Source: Microcoleus sp. FACHB-831 (GTDB lineage: Bacteria; Cyanobacteriota; Cyanobacteriia; Cyanobacteriales; FACHB-T130). From it: a stretch of 64,000 nucleotides of DNA. The position numbers were made by a program, and so were the translations under genes. The stretch is taken from contig NZ_JACJON010000010.1 in assembly GCF_014695585.1 (NCBI RefSeq), positions 26,659 to 90,658 of the forward strand. Reading direction: 5' to 3'. Position 1 is the first letter of the stretch, and each line of letters opens with the position of its first letter. The notes beneath the pieces are model-generated. The model did no database searches. It was not told the origin of the DNA and saw only the letters and a program-made list of their open reading frames with translations. Shown piece after piece: positions 26,323 to 35,036 of the stretch.

Positions 26323-27672
26323 ATGAAACTGCATCTACCTTCCTTTTTCAAAGCGTGTAACCCCAGTAAAACCCTAATTTTCGGTAATCCAGAGGATCGT
26401 CAGTACTATATCGATTTTTCTGACGTGCGAGGTGGCAAAATTATCGAGGCTTTAGGGCGAACTATAGTTCGCATTTCACCCGATGAGCCTACCTGTCAGC
26501 TATTTACAGGACATATTGGCTGTGGCAAATCCACAGAACTTCAGCGGCTAAAAGCCCAGTTGGAGCAAGAGAAGTTTCATGTGGTTTATTTTGAGTCAAG
26601 TCAAGACTTAGATATGGCTGATGTCGATATCAGCGACATTTTGCTCGCGATCGCCAAGTCGGTGAGTGAAAGCTTGGAAGCCATAGGAATTATCCTCAAA
26701 CCCACCTACTTCAACAACTTATTCAAAGAAGTCAAGGATTTTTTGCAGACACCCATCGAGCTTTCGGGCGAAGCTCAGTTGTCGGTTGGTATCGGCAAAA
26801 TTACTGCCAAAACAAAAGAAAGCCCCAAACTACGGGATCATCTTCGTCAAATATTAGAACCTCGAACCGAAGGCGTGTTAAAAGCCATTAATGAAGAAAT
26901 ATTGGCAAAAGCACGCGAGCAACTGAAGTTACGCGGTCAAAAAGGTCTTGTAGTGATTATAGATAACCTGGATCGCGTTGATGCTCGACCGATGTCTGGT
27001 TCTGGGCGTACTCTCCCCGAGTACCTATTTATCGACCGGGGCGAACAGTTGCGCCGTCTGAACTGCCACCTAGTCTACACTCTCCCGCTGGCGTTAAATT
27101 TTTCAAACGAATACGAAGCCCTCAAGAATCGCTTAGGGGGTGGTGTGGCTCCCAAAGTGTTGCCAATGGTGCCGATTCAACTGCGTCATGGGGGTGACTA
27201 TCCAGAGGGAATGGCTCTGCTGCGACAGCTTGTGCTAACAAGAGCTTTTCCAGATGTGGAGGCGACAGAGAGGCTGGGGTTGCTGCCAGAGCTTTTTGAC
27301 AGTATAGAAACCCTGGATCGCTTGTGCCGCATTAGTGGCGGTCACGTGCGGAATTTGCTGGGGTTGCTGTTTAACTGCCTGCAACAGGAAGATCCACCCT
27401 TCTCTCGCAGCTGTTTGGAGAGCGTAATTAAAGGCTACCGCGACGATCTGGTTTTAGGGATTGATGAGGCTGAATGGGAGTTATTATTCCAGGTCGTGCA
27501 ACAGCAGCTTGTGAAAGGGGACAAAGAATACCAAACCCTATTACGAAGTATGTTTGTTTTTGAATATCGCGATGATAAAGGCCGATGGTTCGGTATCAAC
27601 CCAGCTCTTGCAGAAACCGAAAAATTTCAGTCTTTGGTAGTTGGGAAACCAATTGCGCCTGCCCGCTATTAG
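26323..27672 (+). CDS. P-loop ATPase paired with a STAND/WD40 protein
   Basis: A 449-residue soluble ATPase. Walker A is GHIGCGKST (residues 63-71), embedded in CQLFTGHIGCGKSTELQRL; Walker B is LVVIIDNLDR (209-218), the Asn-Leu-Asp-Arg form common in ORC-like and KAP-like AAA proteins. A helical region with a possible lid follows (SGGHVRNLLGLLFNCLQQ), and a C-terminal domain of about 90 residues. I recognise the general type, an AAA/STAND-like ATPase often coded next to TPR-STAND proteins in filamentous cyanobacteria, but not a tested function. The next gene on the same strand, 607 bp on, is such a protein, so the two probably act together; conflict or signalling roles are inference. Confidence 0.75.
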   Translation: MKLHLPSFFKACNPSKTLIFGNPEDRQYYIDFSDVRGGKIIEALGRTIVRISPDEPTCQLFTGHIGCGKSTELQRLKAQLEQEKFHVVYFESSQDLDMADVDISDILLAIAKSVSESLEAIGIILKPTYFNNLFKEVKDFLQTPIELSGEAQLSVGIGKITAKTKESPKLRDHLRQILEPRTEGVLKAINEEILAKAREQLKLRGQKGLVVIIDNLDRVDARPMSGSGRTLPEYLFIDRGEQLRRLNCHLVYTLPLALNFSNEYEALKNRLGGGVAPKVLPMVPIQLRHGGDYPEGMALLRQLVLTRAFPDVEATERLGLLPELFDSIETLDRLCRISGGHVRNLLGLLFNCLQQEDPPFSRSCLESVIKGYRDDLVLGIDEAEWELLFQVVQQQLVKGDKEYQTLLRSMFVFEYRDDKGRWFGINPALAETEKFQSLVVGKPIAPARY

Positions 27673-28279
27673 CTATTAGTTAATAGCTGATATTGGCTGG
27701 ATTGAGTCAGGAATAGAGGATAGTGGGAGGTTCGCTATTCTCTATTCCCTAGTACCCATTTAAGCTTTTTGCCACTCCTTCCCATAGCTTTTTAAGAATG
27801 TAACGAAGCAGGCGGAACCAACACGGAGTAGACTTAGATAAGAGGAGTAATTAAGGCGACTTCATATCACTATAAAGATGTGATCCAGATCATATTATGT
27901 TGTGATATGAACGGTTCTAGTGCATGGAGGCTGTTAGGAATAACATAAGTGTGGTAAAAGAAATATATCTCGAATTGAAGATGATTTAGAAACGTACTTA
28001 AGGGGAAAATAAGGGCGAACGCTGCTTAAATCCTGGCTTTAAAAGCTAACAAAAGGATTGAGGAGAGCGATCGTTCTCCCCACAGTAGATAGCGATCGCT
28101 ATAAGAGTTTTGAAACCTGCTCCTAGCCTCAAAAAGCGGCTAGGAATGCTAATGCTCTGGAAACTTAAATCCTTAGCAGTGTTTAGCATTTGGTCAAAAT
28201 GTTTTTGTAGCGTTTAGCAATTAGCAATTAGCTAATATCTAACAGGTAAGATCGAACAGCTAACAGCTAACAGCTAATA
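27673..28279. other. intergenic region between the two module genes
   Basis: A 607-bp stretch without a gene. It contains the nested dyad at 27862-27910, a TAGCGATCGCTA palindrome near 28089, and short direct repeats (AACAGCT three times, about 28254-28276) immediately before the start of the 1639-codon gene. Its length suggests that the second gene has its own promoter and regulation. Confidence 0.6.
27862..27910. promoter_or_regulatory. nested dyad with CRP-like core
   Basis: Outer arms TCATATCAC (27862-27870) and GTGATATGA (27902-27910) are a perfect 9-bp inverted repeat. At its centre TGTGA-N6-TCATA (27879-27894) differs by one base from the CRP/SyCRP1 consensus TGTGA-N6-TCACA. The dyads share a centre within one base, as expected for stacked operator sites. 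Binding is inference. Confidence 0.5.
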
Positions 28280-31200
28280 ATGACGGAGTTAGCCCAACCC
28301 GAAGAAGTAGCCGCGTCCAACGATCGCTCCTTGAAAACTTTATCAAGGGCAATTACTCTCTCAGTCGGGCAATTTGCACTAATTTTGGTGCGCTGTAACT
28401 ATGCAGCCTTGCAGCAGCTTCAACAGCAGCGACTGCAAGAAATCTGCTGCGTCCGCCTGAGCCAGCTATTCCTGCCTTCGTCTATCAAGACCTTGTACAC
28501 CACCATACTCAAAGCTTTGGCATCTGAGCCGACACCACAAATGGTATTCGGCTTAGAGTCAGTAACAGCAATTGACCAGGTGCTAATTTCTACAAACCAG
28601 GTACGGGACGAGTTTCGCAAAAACTTGACCTTCCCCTTAGTGTTGTGGGTGACAGATGAAGTGCTACAAAAGCTAACGCGGTTTGCTCCCGACTTCAAAA
28701 GTTGGGCAGCTACCTCTATTAAGTTTGAACTGGACAATGACGAGTTAATTGCTGTGTGGCGTCAAACGGCTTTGGAGCTGTTTACTACTATTTTGCAAAG
28801 CGGAGTTGGGGAGTTTCTGCCCAATCATGCTCTCGATCTAGCACCGGGTTGCCGCCGACGCGGGGAACTTGAGTCGGCGCAAAGAGATTTGGCATCTCGG
28901 GGCATCAGTTTAGAACCCATACTACAAGCTACCTGGGAATTTATACTGGGTCGAGATGCCTATGCCACCGACCAGTTGGACGATGCCTTAGAACATTATC
29001 GGCAGTCCTTGCAGATTGGGAATGGGCTTGAGTCTCTTGTCACTTGTCCGTCGTCCGTCGTCTTTCGCAGCCCCCAGCATGAGGCTACCAGCCCTTCATC
29101 TCTAACCCCTACTACCAATTCCCCAGCAGCGATCGCGGGGATAGTACTATTTCACATCGGGCTGTGTTATTCCCGTAAGGCTAGTATGGAACCAACACAG
29201 AGCGAAAATCACTGGGAGCAAGCCAGGGGGTATTTCCAGCAATCTTTAGAAACGTTTGAACGGCAAGATCGCCCAGACTTAGCGGCTGAAATTTACAGTC
29301 ATTTGGGTGAGGTGCTGCGGCGTGGGGAAGCGTGGGAAGATTTGCAAGCTTTGGCTTATCGGTCGCTGACACAGGCAGAAACTTATAATAGTCCCGTGCT
29401 GCTGGCTCAGGCTTACGGCTTTTTAGCGTTCGTTGCGCGATCGCGGCAAAACTCTGTAGAAGCTGGTCGATTAGCTGAACTCGCTTTGGAACATTTGGCT
29501 CAATCCCCGACTGCACGAAGCCAGCAACGGGGGTTATATCTATTAATTGTGGGTTCATCTCTGCGGCAGGTAGGACAGCTAGAAGCAGCGGTTCATTACC
29601 TAGAACTGGCGCGAGACGAAACTGAGCCGCAAAAAATTAACCAGGGACTGGGGTTTAAACCAGGAGTAAGCCCGCAGCTTTATATTGATATTTTGGAAGA
29701 ACTGCGATCGCTCTACTTCGAGATGGGCCAATTTTGGTCGGCGTTTCAACTCAAGCAAGAGCAAAGGTCAATCGGGCAGCAGTATGGGTTTTCTCCCTTT
29801 TTGGGTGCTGCTCCATTACAACCCCACCCGGCTGGATTGGGAGCAGCAAGCGCCCAAATTGCTGCCGCAGGTCGTCAGCAAGATGTCAATCGCTTGATCG
29901 AACGCATCAGCCGCAACGACCATAAACTAACAATAATTCACGGTGCTTCCGGCGTGGGCAAAAGTTCCCTGATTAATGCCGGGTTAGTACCGCAACTAAA
30001 GGTTAGCATCCTGGGCGCAAGACAAACATTGCCCGTAGTGCTGCAAGTTTACACAGATTGGTTAGCAGAATTGGGCAAGCGTTTGGCAGAAGCCAGAGGA
30101 GAACTAAGGAGTTTCTCGTCCGGCGACCTCCGTCAATACCAGCCTTCAGACGCCCAAGTTATTGTCAAACAGATCGAGCAAAATGCAGGGCAAAACTTGC
30201 TAACGGTGCTGATTTTCGACCAGTTTGAAGAGTTTTTCTTTGTAGGCGCTGGAACTGAGGCACGGCAGCAGTTTTATGATTTTTTAGCGCAGTGTCTAAA
30301 TCTTCCTTTTGTGAAAGTTATTTTATCGCTGCGTACAGATTTCTTGCATTACTTGTTGGAGTGCGATCGCCATAGCAATCTGGATGTCATAAACAACAAT
30401 ATCCTCGATAAAGATATTCGCTACTGCTTAGAAGATCTTTCCCCAGAAGACGCCAAATCAGTAATACTCAGCTTAACCCAATGCCAGAACAGACCAGTCA
30501 GTTCTCCGCCTCTGGAACCGGAGCTGATAGACGCATTCGTGCGAGATCTAGCAAGAGAGCGGGGATCGGTTCGCCTGGTTGAGTTACAGGTAGTAGGCGC
30601 TCAACTGCAAGCAGAACAAATTAAAACTCTCGAACAATATCAGCAACTCGGAGCCGATCCTAAAGCAGCACTGGTCGAGCGATCGCTGCGAGACGTTATT
30701 AGGGATTGCGGACAAGAAAACGAAGATGCCGTATGGTCAGTCTTGTTCTCCTTAACCAACGAGAGGGGCATCCGACCCCTAAAAACTAAGCCAGAGTTGT
30801 TCATCTCATTATTCGCCATCGATTACCATGAAAAATCAACAATCAATAGCCAACAAGTAACCCTAGACTTAATTTTCAATATTTTGGTCGGCTCAGGCTT
30901 AGTGTTGCGCGTGCCAGAACAGCCAGAAAACAGATATCAACTCGTTCACGATTATCTGGTCGAACCAATCCGCAAGGTCTACCATCAGCGATCGCAATTG
31001 AACATGGCAGTACAGCTAGCCAGCAAAGAAGAGCAAGAGACGCAATTAATCGCCTCTCTGCATCGGGTTCGCAAACAAAAACTACGAGCCGTTGCTATTG
31101 GCATTACCATGAGCATTTTTGCAGTGGCAGCCGTTGCGTTTGCCTTGGGAGCCGAAACAGAAAGAAAACGGGCTGTTATCGCCGAAAACAACGCGCAACT

Positions 31201-33199
31201 AAGCGCTCGGAGCGCTTCTTCTGAAGCCCTGTTTGTCTCTCATAAAGAATTTGATGCGCTAATAGAAGGATTGAGAGCGGGGCGACTGTTACAAAAGTCA
31301 TCAGGGGTAGAAACAGATACCAAGATACAAGTGCTGACCGCACTAGAGCAGGCGGTTTACGGCGTCAAAGAGCTAAATCGCTTAGAGGGCCATGCTGATG
31401 TAGTCTGGCATATTTGTTTTAGCCCCGATGGTAAAACAATCGCTTCAAGCAGTCGCGACAAAACCGTGAAACTCTGGCGAACAGACGGCACGCTCATAAG
31501 TACCCTCAAAGGGCATAAAGATAGCGTTACGAGTGCCAGTTTCAGCCCGGATGGTCAGAAAATTGCCTCTGCTAGTTGGGATAATACGGTGAAAATCTGG
31601 CGATCTGATGGAGTTTTGCTTCAAACGCTCCAGGGACATGGGGGTTATGTTTTTAGCGTTACTTTCAGCCCAGATGGTCAAAGTATTGCCTCTGCTAGTG
31701 CCGATGGCACGGTGAAAATTTGGACGGTTGGGGGCAAGCTACTCAAAACTTTAAAAAGTCATCAAGGAGGCGTTACCTGGGTAACTTTTTCACCGGATGG
31801 TCAGTTAATTGCCTCAGCTGGTGAGGACAAAACAGTAAAGCTGTGGGATCGCACTGGCAAAATGCTCAAAACCCTAGTCGGTCATACAGGCAAAGTCAAC
31901 TACGTCAGTTTCAGTTCAGATAGTCAACAACTTGCTTCAGCCAGCGATGACAAAAGGGTGAAACTCTGGGATCGCACTGGAAAACTGCTCAAAACTTTCG
32001 ACGGGCATGCGGCATGGGTATTTGGAACGAGTTTTAGTCCCGATGGCAAGATACTTGCGGGGGCGAGTAAAGACAACACGGTAAGACTGTGGCAGCGCGA
32101 CGCCTCTGAAGAAGATGCACTGCCCCCACAACTTCTGCAAGGGCACGGCGATGGTGTAACCAGCGTACAATTTAGCCCGGATGGTAAGACTATTGCCTCA
32201 GCTAGTTACGACAAAACGGTGAGGATATGGGAGCGCAAAGAGCGCGGGCGCAAAACTTTAACGGGGCATAGCGATGAGGTTATAGATGTCAGCTTCTCGC
32301 CAGATGGTCAGACTATCGCTTCTGCTAGTGCAGACAACACTATTAAACTCTGGAACCGCGCTGGCAAATTGCTAACAACATTAAAAGGACATACAGATAA
32401 GGTTCTTAGCGTTACTTTTTCGCCGGATGGCAAGATGATTGCTGCTGCCAGTAGGGATAAGAAGGTGAAACTGTGGAGTAAGACTGGGAAGTTAATTAAA
32501 ACTTTGATCGGTCATGCTGATTGGGTATTGGATGTTAGCTTTTCACCAGATGGGAAATTTTTAGCATCTGCCAGTCGGGACAAGACGATTAAAATGTGGA
32601 GTTCGACGGGCAGTTTGATTAAGACGTTGAAGGGACATGGCGATCGCGTTAACAGCGTCACTTTTAGCCCCGATGGTCAATTGATGGCTTCTACTAGCGA
32701 TGACAAGACGGTAAAACTCTGGACATCTGAGGGGAAGTTACTCAAAACTCTCCAAGGCCATTTAAATTGGGTTTTGGATGTCAGCTTCAGTCCCGATGGA
32801 CAGCAGTTGGCTTCGGCTAGTTATGACAATACGGTGAAACTGTGGAATCGCCGGGGTGATGAGTTGAGAACTCTGAAAGGGCCTAGCGATAGTGTGGCGC
32901 ATGTGAGTTTCAGCCCGGACGGTCAAATTCTGGCAACAACTAGCTGGGATAACCGAGTGCAGTTATGGCGGCTGGACGACACGTTGATTAAAACGTTAGA
33001 AGGGCATAGCGATCGCGTCACGAGTGTAAGTTGGCGTCCTGATGGCAAGGGGCTTGCGTCGGCTAGTAATGACGGTACGGTAATTTTGTGGAATCTAGAT
33101 TTGGATGATTTGCTCAAACAAAGTTGCAACTGGCTGCATGATTATTTACAGACCAACCCAAAAGTCCGCGAGAGCGATCGCCAGCTCTGCGATAATTGA
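28280..33199 (+). CDS. TPR - STAND ATPase - transmembrane - 14x WD40 protein
   Basis: A 1639-residue multidomain protein. Residues 1-200 form an alpha/beta domain without a Walker A (FALILVRCNY, MVFGLESV, FPLVLWVTDEVLQKL) that looks like a degenerate P-loop fold. About 215-515 are TPR-like helices (ALEHYRQSLQIGN, AEIYSHLGEVLRRG). The NTPase has Walker A GASGVGKSS (555-563) and Walker B LIFDQFEEFF (D647), as in nSTAND1-type ATPases, then a winged-helix-like part (YQLVHDYLVEPIRKVY). A transmembrane helix follows near 938-958, and 14 WD40 repeats at about 1034-1610, enough for two seven-bladed propellers. Such proteins are ATP-driven sensors that assemble on ligand binding, several of them in bacterial immunity. 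No toxin or nuclease domain is visible. Confidence 0.85.
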   Translation: MTELAQPEEVAASNDRSLKTLSRAITLSVGQFALILVRCNYAALQQLQQQRLQEICCVRLSQLFLPSSIKTLYTTILKALASEPTPQMVFGLESVTAIDQVLISTNQVRDEFRKNLTFPLVLWVTDEVLQKLTRFAPDFKSWAATSIKFELDNDELIAVWRQTALELFTTILQSGVGEFLPNHALDLAPGCRRRGELESAQRDLASRGISLEPILQATWEFILGRDAYATDQLDDALEHYRQSLQIGNGLESLVTCPSSVVFRSPQHEATSPSSLTPTTNSPAAIAGIVLFHIGLCYSRKASMEPTQSENHWEQARGYFQQSLETFERQDRPDLAAEIYSHLGEVLRRGEAWEDLQALAYRSLTQAETYNSPVLLAQAYGFLAFVARSRQNSVEAGRLAELALEHLAQSPTARSQQRGLYLLIVGSSLRQVGQLEAAVHYLELARDETEPQKINQGLGFKPGVSPQLYIDILEELRSLYFEMGQFWSAFQLKQEQRSIGQQYGFSPFLGAAPLQPHPAGLGAASAQIAAAGRQQDVNRLIERISRNDHKLTIIHGASGVGKSSLINAGLVPQLKVSILGARQTLPVVLQVYTDWLAELGKRLAEARGELRSFSSGDLRQYQPSDAQVIVKQIEQNAGQNLLTVLIFDQFEEFFFVGAGTEARQQFYDFLAQCLNLPFVKVILSLRTDFLHYLLECDRHSNLDVINNNILDKDIRYCLEDLSPEDAKSVILSLTQCQNRPVSSPPLEPELIDAFVRDLARERGSVRLVELQVVGAQLQAEQIKTLEQYQQLGADPKAALVERSLRDVIRDCGQENEDAVWSVLFSLTNERGIRPLKTKPELFISLFAIDYHEKSTINSQQVTLDLIFNILVGSGLVLRVPEQPENRYQLVHDYLVEPIRKVYHQRSQLNMAVQLASKEEQETQLIASLHRVRKQKLRAVAIGITMSIFAVAAVAFALGAETERKRAVIAENNAQLSARSASSEALFVSHKEFDALIEGLRAGRLLQKSSGVETDTKIQVLTALEQAVYGVKELNRLEGHADVVWHICFSPDGKTIASSSRDKTVKLWRTDGTLISTLKGHKDSVTSASFSPDGQKIASASWDNTVKIWRSDGVLLQTLQGHGGYVFSVTFSPDGQSIASASADGTVKIWTVGGKLLKTLKSHQGGVTWVTFSPDGQLIASAGEDKTVKLWDRTGKMLKTLVGHTGKVNYVSFSSDSQQLASASDDKRVKLWDRTGKLLKTFDGHAAWVFGTSFSPDGKILAGASKDNTVRLWQRDASEEDALPPQLLQGHGDGVTSVQFSPDGKTIASASYDKTVRIWERKERGRKTLTGHSDEVIDVSFSPDGQTIASASADNTIKLWNRAGKLLTTLKGHTDKVLSVTFSPDGKMIAAASRDKKVKLWSKTGKLIKTLIGHADWVLDVSFSPDGKFLASASRDKTIKMWSSTGSLIKTLKGHGDRVNSVTFSPDGQLMASTSDDKTVKLWTSEGKLLKTLQGHLNWVLDVSFSPDGQQLASASYDNTVKLWNRRGDELRTLKGPSDSVAHVSFSPDGQILATTSWDNRVQLWRLDDTLIKTLEGHSDRVTSVSWRPDGKGLASASNDGTVILWNLDLDDLLKQSCNWLHDYLQTNPKVRESDRQLCDN

Positions 33200-33258
33200 A
33201 TTTTCAATGATAAATTAATTGCATAATTTATCATTCCTAACTCCTAATTGGCACTGCA

Positions 33259-34383
33259 ATGGCAAACGTTCGCTTAGAAGGAATTACGCGCACCTTTGGC
33301 AAAGTAGTTGCCATCGAAAACATTACCTTTGAAGTACCAGACGGGCAATTTTGGGTGATGGTAGGGCCATCGGGATGTGGTAAATCTACAATTATGCGGA
33401 CGATTGCTGGTCTAGAATCGGCAACATCAGGCAATCTTTATATCGGGGATGTTCTAGTTAATGGGATTCCCGCACGTCAGCGAGATGTGGCGATGGTGTT
33501 CCAGAATTACGCGCTTTATCCGCATATGACTGTAGCTGAAAATCTGGCTTTTGGTCTGCGGATGAGGCGAGCTGATGATACAAAAATAAGGGAAAGGGTG
33601 GAAACTGTTGCGCGATCGCTGGATATTTCCCACTTGCTAGATCGCAAACCCGCTCAGTTATCTGGGGGACAGCAACAGCGGGTAGCATTGGGGAGAGCGA
33701 TCGCGCGTCAACCAAAAGTTTTTCTACTAGATGAACCGCTATCTAATCTCGATGCCCAGCTTAGGGACGATACGCGGGCAGAATTAAAACAACTACATCA
33801 GAAAGTTGGAATTACTACTATCTACGTCACGCACGATCAAGTTGAGGCGATGACGCTAGCAGATAAAATTGTGGTACTCAAGGGGGGAAAAATTCAACAA
33901 ATTGGCGACCCCCAATCTATTTATGCTCGTCCTGCTAATAGGATGGTTGCCACTTTCTTAGGCAGCCCGCCAATGAATATTTTACCTGTAACTTATACAG
34001 GGGAGATGTTCCAGTTAGGCGATCGCTCTTTAGCTTGTCCTGCGACTATTAAAGATAAGTTACAACCAAGGCAGGGCCAAGGTTTTGATTTAGGTATTCG
34101 CGGCGAGCATATATGGATTGACGAACCGCAGAGGAGCAGAGAAAACAGAGAAGAAAAGGAAGAAAACTATGGGGAACTGGTTGTTGAGGTTAAGGTTGTA
34201 GAACCTTTGGGGAGGGAGACTTTAGTGCGTGCTAGTTTGCCTGGGTTAGATGCGTTCGTTAATTTTCAAGTGGATGGTAATTGGCGGGGAAGAACAGGCG
34301 ATCGCGTTTCTATTCACCTCGACCTAGATCGGTTGTTTGTCTTCGATCCTGCTACTGGCGATACTTTATATCCGTTAAGGTGA
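33259..34383 (+). CDS. sugar-type ABC transporter ATP-binding protein (MalK/UgpC family)
   Basis: The ATPase subunit of a CUT1-like importer. Walker A GPSGCGKST (36-44), Q-loop VFQNYALYPHM, signature LSGGQQQR (134-141), Walker B FLLDEP (155-160) and the switch His192 (YVTHDQVEAM) are all intact. The C-terminal regulatory OB-like domain (about 235-374) is present, with ILPVTYTGE and GIRGEHIW. An unusual charged insert (QRSRENREEKEENYGE) interrupts it near residue 300. No permease or solute-binding gene is adjacent, so it probably serves transporters encoded elsewhere, as orphan MalK-type ATPases do. It overlaps the end of the convergent pilin-like gene by 9 bp. Confidence 0.93.
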   Translation: MANVRLEGITRTFGKVVAIENITFEVPDGQFWVMVGPSGCGKSTIMRTIAGLESATSGNLYIGDVLVNGIPARQRDVAMVFQNYALYPHMTVAENLAFGLRMRRADDTKIRERVETVARSLDISHLLDRKPAQLSGGQQQRVALGRAIARQPKVFLLDEPLSNLDAQLRDDTRAELKQLHQKVGITTIYVTHDQVEAMTLADKIVVLKGGKIQQIGDPQSIYARPANRMVATFLGSPPMNILPVTYTGEMFQLGDRSLACPATIKDKLQPRQGQGFDLGIRGEHIWIDEPQRSRENREEKEENYGELVVEVKVVEPLGRETLVRASLPGLDAFVNFQVDGNWRGRTGDRVSIHLDLDRLFVFDPATGDTLYPLR

Positions 34384-34929
34384 AATTCTCCTCGTTTCAT
34401 CACCGCAGGTCATCACACCATTTTGATAACTTGGAACGCTAATTTTGCTGATATCCGCAGAATTAGCCTCACATAAAATTGTCTGTGTTGTCATCTGTAT
34501 TGTCATATTATCGTTACCAGTCTTTGAATCTATATTGTTATCGGGTGTTAGGAACACGCCCCCAATATCACTTTTGAGACCCTTATTTTTAGCAATACCG
34601 TAATTAAAGGCAGCAGTTTTTGTACTTTTGGTTGAATACTGGTAGTTTGCAGTGCGAGGCGGAATGCCAACGCCCAAAGCCGCGATGGAATTGGAAAACT
34701 TTTCTTTTTCTGTATAGTAGGCTTGCTGTCCTTTATTTAGTGAGTATACATATGTTTTGGATTCTGACTTTTTGCTTGTATTTGCACAATTCAGAAAACT
34801 TGGCAAAGCAAGAGCAGCCAGTATCCCAATAACGAGCATAACAACAAGAAGCTCGATTAAGGTAAAGCCGCGATGCTGATGTTTGTTTAATAAATATTTC
34901 AATAATTGAACTCGGATTGCCATGTTCAT
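34375..34929 (-). CDS. type IV pilin-like protein
   Basis: A 184-residue prepilin. The leader is 21 residues, ending at G21, and mature sequence begins FTLIELLVVMLVIGILAALALP with Phe+1 and Glu+5 (E26), the requirements for prepilin peptidase PilD. The globular part has Cys in FLNCANTSKK and paired cysteines near the end (ILCEANS and VMTCGDE), and contains the GQQAYYTEKEKFSNSIAALGVGI segment typical of cyanobacterial PilA-like major or minor pilins. A related gene lies directly upstream on the same strand. The gene end overlaps the convergent ABC ATPase. Confidence 0.92.
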   Translation of the reverse strand: MNMAIRVQLLKYLLNKHQHRGFTLIELLVVMLVIGILAALALPSFLNCANTSKKSESKTYVYSLNKGQQAYYTEKEKFSNSIAALGVGIPPRTANYQYSTKSTKTAAFNYGIAKNKGLKSDIGGVFLTPDNNIDSKTGNDNMTIQMTTQTILCEANSADISKISVPSYQNGVMTCGDETRRISP

Positions 34930-35036
34930 TGGTAGACCCTCTGAGAAAAAAAGAAAAATAGCGATCGCGCTAATTTAATGAAAGCAATTTTTGCAGGAGC
35001 CGCACTTGTTATAATTTTACATCAAACCCATTATCG

